A stretch of 64,000 nt of DNA from Climacium dendroides. Its lineage: Eukaryota > Streptophyta > Bryopsida > Hypnales > Climaciaceae. The notes under the pieces are model-generated. The model searched no databases. It had not been told where the DNA came from and saw only the letters and a program-made list of their open reading frames with translations. The DNA lies in NCBI GenBank assembly GCA_950106755.1, contig OX467090.1:1736001-1800000 (forward strand), written 5' to 3'. Within the stretch, counting starts at the first letter, position 1; each line of letters starts with the position of its first letter. Below, in pieces: positions 47,181 to 59,923 of this stretch. A program made the translations under genes and the position numbers.

Positions 47181-49355
47181 TATAGGCCCAATAGACTCCA
47201 GGTCATACATTAAATGATTTGGATTCCTTATTCAATTGTAATACAACCAGGCTATTTAAGTTTTTCATATATGTATGTATACGTATGTATGTGTACAGAT
47301 GTATACAGGTCTTTCTTGTGCAATTATGAAATTTATTTTTGTATACAATGTGTCTATGTATATAGACACTTGTGAATATGCATGCTTTAAAATTTTTCAC
47401 AATCACTATGTATACAAACATACTTTATCTTGCCACATCCAAGCCCCTTCTTTTCCAAGTGCCCAAGACCCCCTCAAAATATACTTAAGATCCCTTCCAA
47501 AAAACATTGACAAAGACCCTTGAAACTACTCAAGATTCCCACAAGTCTCTTCTAAAGACCCAATTTTAGGGCATTGAAGGTCTCTAATAAATCCATCGGA
47601 TGAACCCTACAAACTTTGACACCAAAAGCTCTAAATTTCTTGAACAACTATAAATTTGTCCCATTGGAATAGCTACTACCCACCCCATAGCAAATTTCTA
47701 AGCCCAATAGTTTTTTTTATCGATAAATCCAATAGCAATGAAAATTATATACCATATTCACAAAGCCTTGCACAAAGCTTAGGCAAGCACACAATCTCTA
47801 TTAAATTTTCAATAGCATCCATTCTAAAATGCAATTGTACCTACCCTAGATTCCAAATGGTATTGAACAACCAAATTGTTTTTATGGGGTTAATAGACTC
47901 CAATTTTACTATTAAAAAAAATCCTTGTCAAGTTGGTTTGAAGGTTGACTTATTGTGTGTAAGGCCATATCTAAATGTTGTCAATAGGGTTTAGAGTGAG
48001 AGAAGAACTCCAACCATATTTTATGATTACAACTATTCATGTCCAAGCTCTTTTTTACAACAAGATTTATAATCCCCTACGTAGACATAAATTTGTCAAA
48101 ACATGTTTAGAAAAGCAAGTACTAAAGAAAATCAGAAAAAATACAAAAATATCAAATTTTATTTATTCTAAATCTTATATTTCATATATCTTTCAAGATG
48201 AAGCACTTCAACTTTTGTGTAATCTAAGTATTTAAGTTATTGGAAAACAACTCTAGAATATTATTCCAATTCACTTTTAATTTTTACTTAATTATTGTAT
48301 GTATATAGATTATGTTGGCTTTAATCTAATTAAATGTAATTAAGTCAATAAGCTCCTATAAGAGCTTAAAAATAAATGAATGAATTGAATGAATTGCTTT
48401 ATTTGAATGAATTTTTTTTACAAAATAAATTCATGCTATTGTATTTGAATTACGAATCATCGAGAAATAATATTTTCTTTTCAAATTTATCTCCACAAGC
48501 TAATGGTTGAAAGATCCACAAATCTGGGAAATGATATTATAAAGTATTTCTAATTCAAAGACATGTGAAGGTTTACTTGCATAAATTCAAGTAAAATTGC
48601 ATTAAATTTTGTATTGATGAAACTTTATTGGCATTGGTCAAGAAGATAACAATTCTCAATTTGAGTAATAATATGATATTTTACACTATTAATTTACACC
48701 CATAGTGAAATTTTCAAAAGAAATTGAGTGTTTTTATATTTGTTATGAATTTTCTTCACATTTTTTTAATTATTCAAGGTAATTTTAGATATTTCCAAGA
48801 GCTTTGAAATTATCATAATTTGTTGAAAATTTGTGATTTCACCTCTAAAAATCAAGCATTTATAATATGAGAGACTATGTTTATGTAGCAATGGCTCACT
48901 TTTTAGATAAGGTACTACTCAAATTTTTTACATTTCTTCACATTCATTGTCACTATTGGCAAGGTTTCTATTTTGAGCAATATAATTGTTTTGATACAAT
49001 ACAAAAATAATTTTGACAAAATATTTGGAGAGATATTATTTGTTTTTTAGTGGATGAAACTTATGATTACTACAAAACCTTAGGATGGTGGTGGTGTTTT
49101 TTTGGAATGAATGAATATATAGATAGATGAATAACAAAGTTTTGTGCGAACAAAAGGTTAACACAACATTGAAAATCATGAATTTTAAGTACCCTATTTT
49201 GACTAGCACCATTGATAGCCAAATTCCACCATTTCACAATAACTCTCTACTTTTGATACTCAAATTCTTTTTTGACCATTTTCTTCCCATTTTTTCATGT
49301 GATACATGGAATCCACAAAAAGAAATTGGATTTAAAAAATGCATGAACATAAATG
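47181..49355. other. Intergenic AT-rich DNA
   Basis: No supported gene. Short TA(C/T)GTATG-type repeats near 47265-47300; open frames at 47656-47994 and 47975-48235 judged noise. Confidence 0.4.
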
Positions 49356-49684
49356 GGAAATTTCATTAAAATGGCACCATTCCACAACTTTAGTAGTTTT
49401 TATTAGCAGTCTGAAAATATATACCTATCCTAAATGTTTGGAATTTACATCTATCCTAGATGACTCTTTTACGGTTTATACCACACAATTTGAAATATAT
49501 CAATCTTAGATTTCTGAATTTGTAATTGTCTAAGATGTTTGAAATCTACATCAATCCTAGATATCTAAAATTTGTACTTGTCCATAATGTCTCAAAACTA
49601 TACCAATCCTAAATGATACTTTTATAGTTTAAATCAAGTGGTTTGAAAATGGTGTATGGAATATGTCATTTTAATGAAATTCCA
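49356..49684. mobile_element. AATTTCATTAAAATGG-family MITE, copy 2
   Basis: 329 bp. Left GGGAAATTTCATTAAAATGG, right CATTTTAATGAAATTCC. The interior has repeated words CTATCCTA(A/G)AT / CAATCCTAGAT and TTTATA(G/C), probably internal short-period repeats. Confidence 0.75.
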
Positions 49685-50806
49685 TGTATAACTAAAAATG
49701 ACTATTTGTTTTAAAGATGCCATAAGAATTTAGAAACACATTTCTTTCAATAAAAATACATCCCGTTGCCATCTTCAGACTTCTTCAAAAATGATAAAGA
49801 AGAAGATTTAAGATGAGTTGTTTCAATCATACTACTAAAATCATAAGTCCCTCTATAATATCACAAATGCTACCATTAATACTAGGGGCTTGTGCTTGCT
49901 ATACTACGCATTCATTGTATCACATATTAGTAAAAATTTGATATATTTGAATAGAATGCATTATAAGGATTTGGGTAAGTCTTTAAAATAATTATTTTAA
50001 TTATTTTATAAAAATATTTTCAATCATGCATATATAGAAATCATATTTTCACACAATGTGATATTACTGAAATCGAGTAGCAATTCACAATCACCTCTAT
50101 AATATCACTTTTTACAAAGGGTGATATTATAAAAATAATATAGTCATTGCAATTGAGGTGATATTAAAGAGGATCAATATGGTGATATTATAAAGGTAGC
50201 AATTCCATTGCTTTTCTTAGCTTTATACTTCTTTTGCATTTCTATGATTTTGTGCTTTTGTGAGCTCTGAGCTTCTGATTTCAATTTTTTATTGCTACTA
50301 CCAAATGATTTGAGAAATTTATTAGATTGAACCAATTTTGGATTTCACAACAATTAAATTGTTCACAAAGCTTTTAAGATTTACAAGTTTTTCCTTTAAA
50401 TTCTTCTATTTGGGTTGTCATTGTTTGTAACAATTGAGTCAAATTTCTAATGCATTTTAATGTATGTATATCTTTTACTATATCCATCATTGCATGTATT
50501 TCATTCATCATTCATTAAATTTCTATTGTTTATTTTAGTATATGTTTATTTATGAAAAAAATTATATGAAGATTTATTGAAATTCCTGCTTTGCATTCTA
50601 TCTAATACATAAAAATTCTTATGAAATTTTAATGGTGACTGCGTAGCATAACAAGCGCCAACTGCTAGTTTCAACTAAAATTTTAAAAGCATGCCTCTAC
50701 AAGTTATCACACAAAATCAAAAAGCTAAAGGTCTAAACCTTTGATTTTTTTTCATTATAGCAAATAATTGTAAAAATTCCCCTATTAATTTAAGAACCAT
50801 TACTTA
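49685..50806. other. Intergenic DNA with a possible foldback at 49852-50205
   Basis: CCTCTATAATATCACAAATG then CTACC at 49852 faces GGTGATATTATAAAGGTAGC at 50183. TATAATATCAC-type words also recur inside. Probably another MITE; boundaries uncertain. Confidence 0.4.
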
Positions 50807-50944
50807 CAATATTTTGTAAGCTTCCTTGGATATCTAATCTATGGGGCTCTTACAATATTTTATAAGCTTCCTTGGATACCTAATCTATGGGGCTCTTTCG
50901 ATATTTCGTAAGCTTCCTTGGGTACCTAATCTATGGGGCTTTGA
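50807..50944 (+). repeat. 46-bp tandem repeat, three units
   Basis: Units at 50807, 50853 and 50899, each with TAAGCTTCCTTGG(A/G)TA and CTAATCTATGGGGCT. Confidence 0.9.
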
Positions 50945-51084
50945 TTCTAGATATGAATTCAAATTTTCTCAATTTGATCATTGCGGAGTAAATAAAGTAA
51001 CTACACCTAATTTTGACCACCTTCTAAAACCAACCACTTCTAAAGTATTGTCTAAAATGTACTCTTACTATTTATAAAAGTCCA

Positions 51085-51210
51085 TGGTCAATTCCCCCCT
51101 ATTTCCAGTACTTTGATAATTCATAGTTTATTCATGGTTTATTCATAGTTTATTCATACAATGTCCAAAAAACGCATTCTAAGAGAATCTAGAATCTCCT
51201 TCTGACTACC
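51085..51210 (+). repeat. Dispersed repeat, partner at 35540-35640
   Basis: Has CATAGTTTATTCATACAATG followed by TCCAAAAAACGCATTCTAAG, with the TTCATAGTTTATTCATGG part itself repeated in tandem. Confidence 0.6.
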
Positions 51211-51299
51211 AACAAGATCCACACACAAAGTTTTTTCAAATACAATAATGGAAAACCATGCTCAATTGCCTAAGTTATTTGTGCGATTTTTAGGTATAT

Positions 51300-51638
51300 G
51301 GTAGGAAGGCTCCAAAAGCACTCAAGCTCTAAACCGCCCACCTCCTCAAACATACAGTATTTATACATGCCTCTTCTTTGTAGCCTTCATCGACGTAACA
51401 AACAATGTACATTGGATGAGGTGGGCAATTTCAGAGCCCTCTGCCATTTCACCTTCAAAGTTTCATAACTAATTCTACAAAGCTCCAAAAAACATGAAAC
51501 GACTTTGGGGTTAGATGCCATAATTCCACTTCTCTTTCAAGTACAATTTTCTTTTAAAAAAAAAGAAAAAATACATTTCAACAAGCTTCCCCCTCCCAAA
51601 ATTCAATTTCAGCTCTTAAAATTTTCAACTTCTTACCT
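51300..51638 (-). mobile_element. TAAGGTAGG-family element, inverted copy
   Basis: Left GGTAGGAAGGCTCC, right TTCTTACCTT. Minus-strand interior carries the family blocks (GGCATCTAACCCCAAAGTCG, TTTCATGTTTTTTGGAGCTT, TGTAGAATTAG). It also shares with 62465-62880 the CCTCAAA.(A/G)TACA.TATTTATAC block. Confidence 0.65.
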
Positions 51639-51789
51639 TCAGTTACCTCATTGTTTTTCACCTCCCTTTTTTTTCTTCTGACCAGTCCAGTCCAGGGAGG
51701 TTCAGTTGAATGCACCTGCACCCTGAGAATCCGGCAGCAACAGGGTCAACTGGGGACGGAGGGGCAACCGAGATTAGAAACCAGATCCA

Positions 51790-51910
51790 CGGACGGGACG
51801 GGACGGGACGGGACGGGACGGGACGGGACGGGACGGGACGGGAAGGGGACGGGACGGGACGGGAAGGGGACGGGACGGGACGGGAAGGGGACGGGACGGG
51901 AAGGGGGGAT
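51790..51910. repeat. GGGAC pentanucleotide minisatellite
   Basis: Ten or more uninterrupted GGGAC units, then an alternating GGGAC / GGGAAGGGGAC higher-order pattern. Two of the nearby open frames are products of this repeat. A short inverse CCCGT run lies at 52083-52099. Confidence 0.95.
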
Positions 51911-52238
51911 CCAGTCGGGCCCCACCACCGCAGTACCGTACAGTACAGCAGTGGTTCACTAGTAAGTTGAGAGGAGCCAGTTCGTTGATGACTGTATTTA
52001 TTTGGACGGGTCCCCCCTGCCCGGCCTTATCGTTGAAGAGACGTCACTCCTGACGGACTTATTAACTCACTACAGTCAGTGCCCGTCCCGTCCCGTCCCG
52101 TCAGTCCGTCTCTCTTTGTTTCCCAGAGTAACAACCTTCGTTTGGAACAGACTGTCGCTGCAGGTCAGTGACGGAGTCCCCTACCGGTACGTTTAAGTTA
52201 CCCCGTCTTTCTACTAGTAGTTAGTTACTGTTCTGTAC

Positions 52239-52276
52239 TGACGGACGGACGGACGGACGGACGGACGAACGGACCC
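52239..52276. repeat. ACGG tetranucleotide microsatellite
   Basis: About eight GGAC units with one GAAC variant. Confidence 0.9.
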
Positions 52277-52339
52277 AGTCCGTCCAGGTCAGGTAACTTC
52301 CTGTCCTGTACATTCCTTTCTTTTCGTGGATCCATCGTC

Positions 52340-53470
52340 TGTTGGGGATGAACCATCGCTGTTGGGGATGAAAATTTTGAGGACATTCATCCAATTGTAA
52401 TAGGCTTTTATGCCAATTTGGTAGGAGCAGGTTGGGGGGGACAGTAGAAGCTTGCATGCCCTCACACTAGTGGTGCATTTATGAAGGGATTAGTTCACAT
52501 AGGCTAAAATTGTCTGACACAACGACAAATTGTTAGAAAAAAAATGTTGGGTAGGAGGGAGTTTTGAAATGGATTAGGGGTTGCTTGAATCCATGATTTG
52601 GGATGAAACATGGCAATTGTGGATGAAATGATATTTCTTTTGGTAGACATTCATCTAATTATGTAGACTTTTTTTGGCCGATTTGGTGGGAGGTGCAAGT
52701 AGTGGGGTTCTATAGTGCATGAAGTGTTTGAAACATTGCTTGGGTTTATGGTTTGAGACGAAACATAACTATTGGAGATGATATGATAGTATTGCAGTAG
52801 AAGTTGTGGACATCCATCTAAGGTATATTCATCCGATTGTATAGACTTTTATGTCAGTATGGTGGAAGGTGCAAGTTGGATTTTACAATACATAAAGTGA
52901 TGAAGAAATTGTTTGTATCCATGGTTTGGAATTAAACATTGCAATTGTGAATTCATGATTTAATTCATTTAGTGTACATTCATCTAAAATATGTTTATAT
53001 CAATTTGCTAGGAGGTGCAAATTTGGTTTTAAAATGATGAAGCAACATTGTTGGTATCTATGTTTTTGAGTGAAATATGTTCATGTGGATGAGGTAACAT
53101 AAATTCACCTAAAATTGTGTATGTTCATGCAATGTACATTCATCCAAAATGCAAGGACTTTTATCTAATTTGATAGGATGTGTAAGTTATGATCATCAAG
53201 AAATAAATAAATGGTCTACTTGTATCTATGAAATGGGATGAAATATGTCAATTGTAGATAATATGATATATACTCATTAAAATTTGTATATTCATCCAAA
53301 ATTAATGGGGCTTTAATTTGCTTTGCTAGGTTGTGCAAGTTGGAGTTGTGAAGGAAGTGGTGGAGTAGCTTCTTGTATCAATGAATTCGGATGAAATATA
53401 TAATTGTAGATGAAACAATATTTATTCATCTAAAATGATGTACATTTTTTTAAATGCACAAATTCTTCTT
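52340..53470 (+). repeat. Decayed satellite-like tandem array, about 150-170 bp units
   Basis: A GGATGAAACAT..CAATTGTGGATG-type block recurs near 52601, 52755, 52928, 53068, 53235 and 53389, with a first variant near 52364. Each is followed by a CATTCATC(T/C)AA block, a TAGACTTTTATG.CAATTTGGTA block and GGTGCAAGTT. Spacings are 154, 173, 140, 167 and 154 bp. Units diverge progressively to the right. Confidence 0.8.
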
Positions 53471-55599
53471 TTAATTTATATTATAATTCAAGTTGCAATC
53501 CTAAATGAAAGAATGAAGCTACATTGATTCAATTTGTAAGTGCTAGTAACACCAATACGTTATTAGTTCACAAACATACCTTTCTAATTCAATCAATTCA
53601 AAAAAACTCATATAATAAAATGCTAGAAGTAGCTACCAAAAGTAAATTATTTTAAAAGAATGAAGATTAAAATAATATTATTCTTGTACTAATATCCAAA
53701 TTTTTTGTAGTGACTCCCATTTTTGGCCTTCATTAGTAGGATAAATCAATGTATTTATATTCACAAAATTGGATGAAACACATTAAAAACATGGATAGAA
53801 AGTCATTTCTTCATCTAGAATTGCATACATTCATCAAATTGTAGCAATATCATTTCAAAATCAGAGTATATTTTAAAATTTTGATCTAGTTTAGAATGAA
53901 AAATTCTTCAATAAATATTCCCTTCCAAAAATTGCATCTTTTTGAAAGAAAAACTATTGTAAAAATGATGAATCCACCTTTCAATTTTTGTTTACTTTCC
54001 ACTTTTATTAATTAAAAGAATTTGATTTTGAATTACTTTAGAAATGCAAGTTTTCATCTATCAACTACAAATTGCAACTAGTATATTGTAGTACAAAATC
54101 TACCCATAAAAGATTAAAATTCTTCCTACCATTGCTACCGTCATGTGAACCTTGGCCTGTAATCTTGAACAATGGCATTCTTGATTCAAAATGATCTCAA
54201 AGAGAAATTGGAGTTTCACCTTGATGACCCAAGCATTCCATGTCCACATATTTTTGTTTTAAATCCTAAAGATTCAATCATTCACAGAATAGATGATAAG
54301 TATTTTAGAAAGTTCACTTCATTTAAAAAAAATCTTTATCAAATAACATGCTTGATTGTACAAAGAATGGTTTGTATTATTGCAAAGTATAATTTTTTTT
54401 AGTTATGTATTTGTATTATGTTAGCCTCCAAAGATTCATGACTATGTTTTATTTAAAAGAACCTTTCAAAACTAACATTTCTAGTGCAAAGAGCTAAAAT
54501 GAAGAAAATACATACTTTTTGCATATTCAATTACAGGATCTTGTATGAGAATGTGTAGAAAAAAATTTCAAAAACTTTGATCGTGTAAACTCTGACCAGA
54601 ACTCTTCATAACTTTTACATGGTAATTCAAATTGAATGAATCAAAGCTTTACATGGATACATGGATATATTCTCTGAGGAAAAAAAATCGATATTTATAT
54701 TAAAATAAACAAAATCAAAATTTTAAATTCTTTTACTTCCCAAGGTCAAACATTTTGAGCTTAGGAGGTCATACTTTGTTTTCCAAAATAAAAATTATAC
54801 TCCCTAAAAGCAAGTACATTTTCTTCTTTTCGAGAAGAATCCAATCCAAAACCTTATTGTCGAATTTGACCCTATAGGAACCAACTTGAAATTCTCTAAA
54901 AAAAAACCCACATACAAAGACTTCAACCTTTGTGGTTCACAACCCATTGTCATCATTTTCAAACATTTGGATGGGTCACATAGCAATCATCACACAATTT
55001 TAATCTAAAATTTAGAATCACCAAAATTGAGTTCTTAATTCCAGCTCCAACGAACCAAGAATATACTATACGTTTTTTATATATAAGAAAACATTGTCGC
55101 GAATGTCATCCTATCACAAAAAATCCGTCACGTTTCCATCCCAGAGAAATATCATCCAATTATGACCCCTAATACCTAGAGCGCGACAAGCGAGCGTTTC
55201 TTTTTTTGAAGTGAGCACGACACGATTCATTCCAAATTCGAAGTTACTAATATATATAATATATATATACCCATCTATAATGACCTCAAGGGATATTTCC
55301 CTACCACCTTTTTTTCTTGTTTTCTTTTCTTTTCTTTTTCTCTTCTTCTTCCTTCTAAAAGTGACGTGGGACTTTTCCGACGGAGCTCATTCATGGAGGG
55401 CGGGCGCCCATAGTGTCTTCCCCAAGCAAGCAAATCCTCCCTACCCAAATCATTGATCCATGTACCTTCGGTCTTTGGACGCACAAGATGGGCTCTCTCA
55501 TCAATTGTCGTCTCCATCTTTCTGTTCAAGTTTGTGTGCCTTCCCCTTGTCTCTCTCTCCTCAAGCAGCACCCTTATAAAATTAAATAAATTTAAAAAA
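53471..55599. other. Intergenic AT-rich DNA
   Basis: A 76-codon open frame at 54172-54402 has fairly protein-like composition but no recognised family and no splice or promoter support. The segment 54480-54680 resembles the interior of the TTAACCCCTAAAG family. Confidence 0.35.
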
Positions 55600-55677
55600 A
55601 AAAGATGAGGGTGCCGGTCTTTCTTTTTCTTTTTCTTTAAATTTTTTTTTTGAAAACAGCCGGCACCCTCATCTTTT
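55600..55677. repeat. Hairpin with perfect 18-bp arms
   Basis: AAAAGATGAGGGTGCCGG at 55600-55617 and its exact inverse at 55660-55677, with a pyrimidine-rich loop of 42 bp. Confidence 0.9.
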
Positions 55678-57112
55678 GACTCCCCCCTCTCCAAGGGGAG
55701 CTTCTTCCCATGCGTGTCACATGTCATTTGCCCGTACCCTCTTTCCGGTAGATTTGTCAGAAACCGGTATCCATGCAAAAATGGGGGTTAAAAAATCTGC
55801 ACCGCGCGCGAGCGCTCGCTTGGGTTTTTACGTTGGGGTTCGGTTAATATAAGTTGAATTCGGTTCGGTTCAGTTCAGTTCGGTGATGGCCTGCCACTGA
55901 GGCTCTGATGAATGTACGAACTCATGGACCAACAACGAACTTGAGTTGAAAAGTAAGTACTATTTTTTGATGGACCGTGTTTTTTCGAGGGGCCATTTCA
56001 AATTTCAAACCCAACTGAAGTTTGGGTGGGCAAGTTTCTGGTAACTTAAGTTTTTAGTACCGTGCCTGACTATGGGAGCCAACAGTATGTCAGTTCAGTT
56101 ACCCCCTGGGATGCCCCGGGGGACCAACGGAAAGCAGGACGATGGCTGGTGGGACCCACGGATTGCCCCCGGGGGTTTACCCTACCCCCCTGGGCGGCAG
56201 AGAAACTCTGAACTTTTTATTCAACCACGTATGACAAAATTTGCAAATTCTGAGTTTCGTATTTTGCAATCAGGGGACCGGGAATTGGCGAAGGGGGGCG
56301 AGAGGAAATACAAAATAGGGGGCGATTTTTACATTTGTTTTTCAATTTTTCAATTTGTTTTTTCCTTGCAACACATGGATCAATCCTTCAATGGGTGACT
56401 AAAAGTGTCTTCACATAGTTTCAAGTCCAATTTTAAGTGTTGTAACTTTTGGATATTGTGTATGAAATCAATTTTTTTTAAAACTTGTTGGGAAATTCGC
56501 GCTCTCTTTTTTCTAGGGATTAGAAATTGAATTTCACCTCCAAATGTATTGCAAGGAAAATTTCAGCATCCTTTTTTCAATGCTGAAATATTGTAACCTT
56601 GCAATCTATATGGCCAAGTGACTCTAAATTTGATTCAAGTCATCTAGTACACGTATCCTACAAGATTGTAGGGTTGAGATTTGTATACATTAGTGACATT
56701 TAACTTACAATAAATGTATTGTGCTCTTGTCTTTTGAACACATAGTTAGGTGTAGGTTATAAGTGAACCCAATTTAAACATTTTTAAAATCCCCCCCCCA
56801 ACCCAATTCAACCCTAACCCTAATCCTAACCAACACCCTATTTGTAATTTCAAATTGATATGAGATATGTAATGGATATAGGATATTGTTGTATTTGTAT
56901 TTGTATTATGTATCCATACATATCTTCCATATCCATATTTATATCACATTTATATTTGTATCCGTACCCCAAATTGACAATTTGCGAATTGGTTTCAATT
57001 TTTTTCCTAAGAATAGATCAATGGTTTGCAATTTTCGAGAATCGAAAGCAGGGGATTAAAAAAAACATGTTTTTCCGCATCTTTTCACCGGATAGTGATA
57101 GTGACATTTAAC
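55678..57112. other. Intergenic DNA, partly GC-rich
   Basis: GTTCG/GTTCA short repeats at 55850-55885 and C-rich patches at 56100-56190. No gene recognised. Confidence 0.35.
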
Positions 57113-57506
57113 TTAAGGTAGAAGTGCCTATTTTGGATAACTTAAGCATTTCAGTGTGTATGATTTGGAAAAGTGATGGAGGAATTGATTCAACATGTGC
57201 AAAAATAAGGTTGCTGAAGAATGCCAAAAAGAACATAATTTTTTTCTCTTAGAATGAATATTTTATTGAATATAGAAAAAGAGGATTTTTCCATCCGGAC
57301 CCATTCCGATTTCATGGACTCGCCTATTCTGATTACCTTTGGCATTTTTTCCCAAGCCAAAAAAGAAGAAAGACGAATGGGCGAGAAGGTACAAACAGAG
57401 AATCTTTCTCAATAACCAGTGCATTCAACTGTTGTCCACAATAGGTCACCTATGCAACCATCACAAGGGGGCTTGTCCGAAATAGATTCTTCTACTTTAA
57501 ATCTAT
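57113..57506. mobile_element. TIR element with TTAAGGTAGAAG ends
   Basis: 394 bp. Left TTAAGGTAGAAGTGCCTATT then TTGGATAA; right is the inverse with mismatches, TTGTCCGAAATAGATTCTTC then TACTTTAA. The interior matches 3605-3945. A lone end of this type (GTCCGAAATAGATACTTCTA) occurs at 5089-5108. Confidence 0.7.
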
Positions 57507-58601
57507 AACAACTTTGAAAGCAATAGTGTTTTTGAACCCCCAAAAGGCCTTGGACCTTTTGTTTAGGTTATATCATGTACCCTCAATGAGTGATGAGCCT
57601 CTAACTTCCTCCGTGATGCCTCCGGAGAGATCAACTTAATCCCGAAGTGACATTCAATATCTAGGATTGAAAAACATCATTGCTTTTGAAGCTCTATAGG
57701 TCTAGATATGTTCAAGTTATACAAATCTCAACCGTACAATCTTGTAGTGTATATGTTTTAGATGATATGTACAAAATTTGAAGTCATTTGGCCATATAGA
57801 TTGCAAGATCATTATGTTTTAGTGTCAAAAATAGATGTTGAAATTTTCCCAAAAACACATTTGGAGGTGAAATTTGTTTTCTAAACCTATTCAAATGAAA
57901 AAACTTTACACTACAAAATGATTCGAAACTAGTATACAAACACATTGGTGAAATTTTTTTTCATTCAATTGACTCATTGTATCTAAAAAACAACTTTGAA
58001 ATGTCAAAAAATAGCAAGAAAAATTGCAAAAAACACATCTAAGGCTGAACCTCCTCCTACTAGAATGCTTCTCACTCACTCATTACTTCTTGGATTGACA
58101 TGAGATTTTTGCCTCACAAACTTGACTAGTATGTGCAACTTTTCCAAAAGTTTTTTTTTATTGAAAATGGACTTTGTATGAAGAAGAAATAGGCCACCGA
58201 AGTTCACTCTATTCCCCAAATGCCAGGATGTTGAACTTCAAATTGCTCCCAAACATTCACAACAACTTGGATTGACATGAAAATTTTAGCACAATAACTA
58301 GGCTTCAAGGGGAACAAAATCCAACAAATTTTATTGAAAATGAATGTTTTATGAAAGAGATCCGAGCCCCCAAAGTTGCAGCCCTAAATGCAGTTTGGTG
58401 AACTCAAATTGAAGTTGTGAACTTCAATTTGCCCGTACATCTTGGATTGATCTGAAATATTTGCTACACAAACTAGAGGAGAGAACACAACTTTCCCAAC
58501 AAGTTTTATTGAATTTGGACCTTGGATGCAAAAGTTACAACACTTTGAACTAGACTTCAAATTGTGTGAGGACACTTTCTGTCCTCTTTGTCATTTTGGG
58601 G
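57507..58601. other. Intergenic DNA with internal-type repeat motifs
   Basis: Contains the block CATTTGGCCATATAGATTGC then AAGATCATTATG and a recurring CTTGGATTGA(C/T).TGA(G/A)A word (58090, 58269, 58442), suggesting an old tandem structure of about 175 bp. No gene. Confidence 0.35.
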
Positions 58602-59000
58602 TTATCCCCTAAATGCCCGAGGCACCAAAATTTGGTGTTCATAACATTCAGTAGCCTTCAAAGAGGCTACCCTGCCTTTCCTTCCCTGGAGGCATCATCC
58701 ACGAAAAACATCCACACAGGGAATTAAAGTAGGCTCAAGTATCCGGTGCCAAGATTGTGGCGAGCTTCAATTTTCTGACAATTTACAACACGTGGATTAT
58801 TCGCTACTGATGGGTTGTGAAATATTCCACACCATTCTGCCTAAAAGAAGACAGTCCTTCTCACTGCTACTGCATGTCACGTTTGCTAAACTTTTGAAGT
58901 TAAAATAAAACTTATCGAAAAGGTTGGCATTTTGTTCAATGTAGAGCGAATTCCAAGAAGCTCAAAACAGACCTTGGGCATTTAGGCATTTAGGGGTTAA
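58602..59000. mobile_element. TTAACCCCTAAAG-family element, 399 bp
   Basis: Left TTATCCCCTAAATGCCCGAG, right CTTGGGCATTTAGG then CATTTAGGGGTTAA. A 9-bp CATTTAGG- duplication is visible at the right end. Confidence 0.75.
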
Positions 59001-59923
59001 GTGGAATATGCTAAAATAAAACGAACCCCTGTGGAGAAACAGAACTACTGGCAGAGTGGATGGCGCCCAATAACTTTAAACTTATATTATAACTTATTAT
59101 TAAGGTCAGGGGGCCTCTTTTTTTTTCCTTTTTTTTTCTATAATATAAGTTATGAACCCCAACTCCTTTTTCAGAGATTTTTTTTAAAAAGCTTTTAAAA
59201 ATAAACTGGGGCTGCAGTAAGGAAACGTTAATAAACTGAATGAGGTTTAGCCTAAACTAGCTTAAGGAGAGTGGCAGAGGGAGCTAAGCTCAGAGATTAA
59301 GATAGTAATTAGCAGGCCTGAAATGCCGGGCGGGGTCCTTGGACCACGAAGTTTCAATGGGAATTCCTTCACACCCATTTATTTAGCAACTAGGATGAAG
59401 TGTTTTTTTAGGGGTGGGGTGGGGTAGTTTTTTTGTTTTTTTTAAAGTTTTTTTGTTTTTTCACCCATACACAGATGAAATCATGTGTCTTCTTTACTTC
59501 TTCCAAATTTCAGACCAAAATTTCAGGAATTGTTGTGAACTTTTTTTGAAGGAAAAAAAAAAAAAAAAATCATATGGAATATTTTGTACAAAATGAGCTT
59601 AACCCCTTAAAGGAACAACCTTTTTAGAGGCCTAAAAGTGCTTCAAAATACTTGTCTCCCAAAGCAAGGTCAAAATCTTCATTCAATATTTGTATGTTAA
59701 CAAATTCAGTCATAAGATCCTTTGATTCACTTGTATGAGTGTTTTTCCAAAATCTTAGAGTGAATATTCCCACTGATTGCAAGTTCAATATGCCTAAACT
59801 GTAAAATGTACGCTTTTTAGTCTTCACAAGAGGTGAGTAAATTTTGTTTTTCAACATTTTTAAAAAATTGAACACATATGTCCTATAATTTGTGCGTTGT
59901 AGTCAATGATGCTTTCGTTGCAA
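59001..59923. other. Intergenic DNA
   Basis: AT-rich. ATAATATAAGTTAT / its inverse form a hairpin around 59083-59152. A lone TTAACCCCTTAAAGG end occurs at 59599. Confidence 0.35.

Noticed and set aside
51651..51970. Open frames of about 100 aa with Gly-Arg-Asp repeats on both strands
   Set aside because: They are translations of the GGGAC minisatellite, which has no stop codons in several frames.
54172..54402. 76-aa open frame with protein-like composition
   Set aside because: No recognised family, no splice or promoter support, and the flanks are repeat-derived; kept only as a note.
55275..55778. 167-aa minus-strand open frame
   Set aside because: It runs through the 18-bp hairpin and purine runs and its composition is low-complexity.
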